Shown here in pieces: positions 13,767 through 13,852 of a DNA stretch of 13,852 nt. The notes beneath the pieces were generated by a model, which was not told the DNA's origin, did not search any database, and worked only from the letters and a program-made list of their open reading frames with translations. Location of the stretch: assembly GCA_036381175.1 (NCBI GenBank), contig DASVDI010000045.1, forward strand, positions 1-13,852, in the 5' to 3' direction. Both the position numbers and the translations under genes were made by a program. Source of the stretch: JAJUFS01 sp036381175 (GTDB taxonomy: Bacteria; Pseudomonadota; Gammaproteobacteria; Natronospirales; JAJUFS01). The first letter of the stretch is position 1, and each line of letters starts with the position of its first letter.

Positions 13767-13852
13767 ATGTCGAAGCTCATCCGCCTTGCCGTACTGGGCG
13801 CGACCGGCCGCATGGGCCGCGCTGTCATTGCCACGGCGCTGGACGATCCCCG
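13767..13852 (+). CDS. dapB: 4-hydroxy-tetrahydrodipicolinate reductase DapB, N-terminal fragment
   Basis: The first 28 codons of a gene cut by the right window edge. The encoded start, MSKLIRLAVLGATGRMGRAV, has the Rossmann glycine motif GATGRMG typical of DapB, which reduces a dihydrodipicolinate precursor with NAD(P)H in lysine and diaminopimelate synthesis. GGGGA (13756-13760) lies six bases before the ATG. A dnaJ-dapB order is usual in Pseudomonas and other gammaproteobacteria, which supports the assignment. Only the nucleotide-binding start can be seen, so catalytic residues cannot be checked. Confidence 0.9.
   Translation, partial: MSKLIRLAVLGATGRMGRAVIATALDDP

Overview
The window is a chromosomal core-gene segment from a high-GC gammaproteobacterium. 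The gene order is ssrA, smpB, ratA, rnfH, bamE, fur, recN, nadK, hrcA, grpE, dnaK, dnaJ, dapB. The presence of hrcA with a CIRCE operator, together with Fur, BamE, RatA and RnfH, points to the Xanthomonadales or a nearby lineage rather than to enterics, which lack hrcA. The placement rests on gene content and order only. No phage, IS, CRISPR or defence gene was found. The unusual content is regulatory: promoters, hairpins and palindromic repeats between the genes.

Left part (1-2341, minus strand): the 5' half of tmRNA (ssrA, cut by the window edge), an AidB-like acyl-CoA dehydrogenase, and smpB. smpB and the dehydrogenase look co-transcribed, and tmRNA has its own promoter. smpB has no Shine-Dalgarno site but has a perfect TATAAT placed as expected for a leaderless mRNA. 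Plus strand 2501-4629: a neurotransmitter:sodium symporter family transporter, ratA and rnfH, which overlap each other and form a tight unit. It converges on bamE (minus strand, 4634-5041). bamE and fur diverge from a 109-bp region with overlapping promoter candidates.

Middle (5151-8438): fur (plus) converges on recN (minus). Both appear to end at one bidirectional terminator with an almost perfect 30-bp stem that contains the recN stop codon. nadK and recN are read in the same direction, separated by 180 bp that hold a long inverted repeat built from ACAGGAT units.

Right part (8439-13852, plus strand): the heat-shock cluster hrcA-grpE-dnaK-dnaJ, followed by the start of dapB. It carries three layers of control: a sigma70 promoter with CIRCE before hrcA, a sigma32-type promoter at the hrcA/grpE border, and another before dnaK. 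The grpE leader has a terminator-like hairpin whose U-tract can also pair with the grpE ribosome-binding site, which could form an RNA thermometer. HrcA represses the cluster through CIRCE; GrpE, DnaK and DnaJ form the Hsp70 folding machine.

No gene-free stretch exceeds 300 bases. The longest gaps are 7362-7541, 8439-8610, 12415-12580 and 2342-2500, and each is described below.
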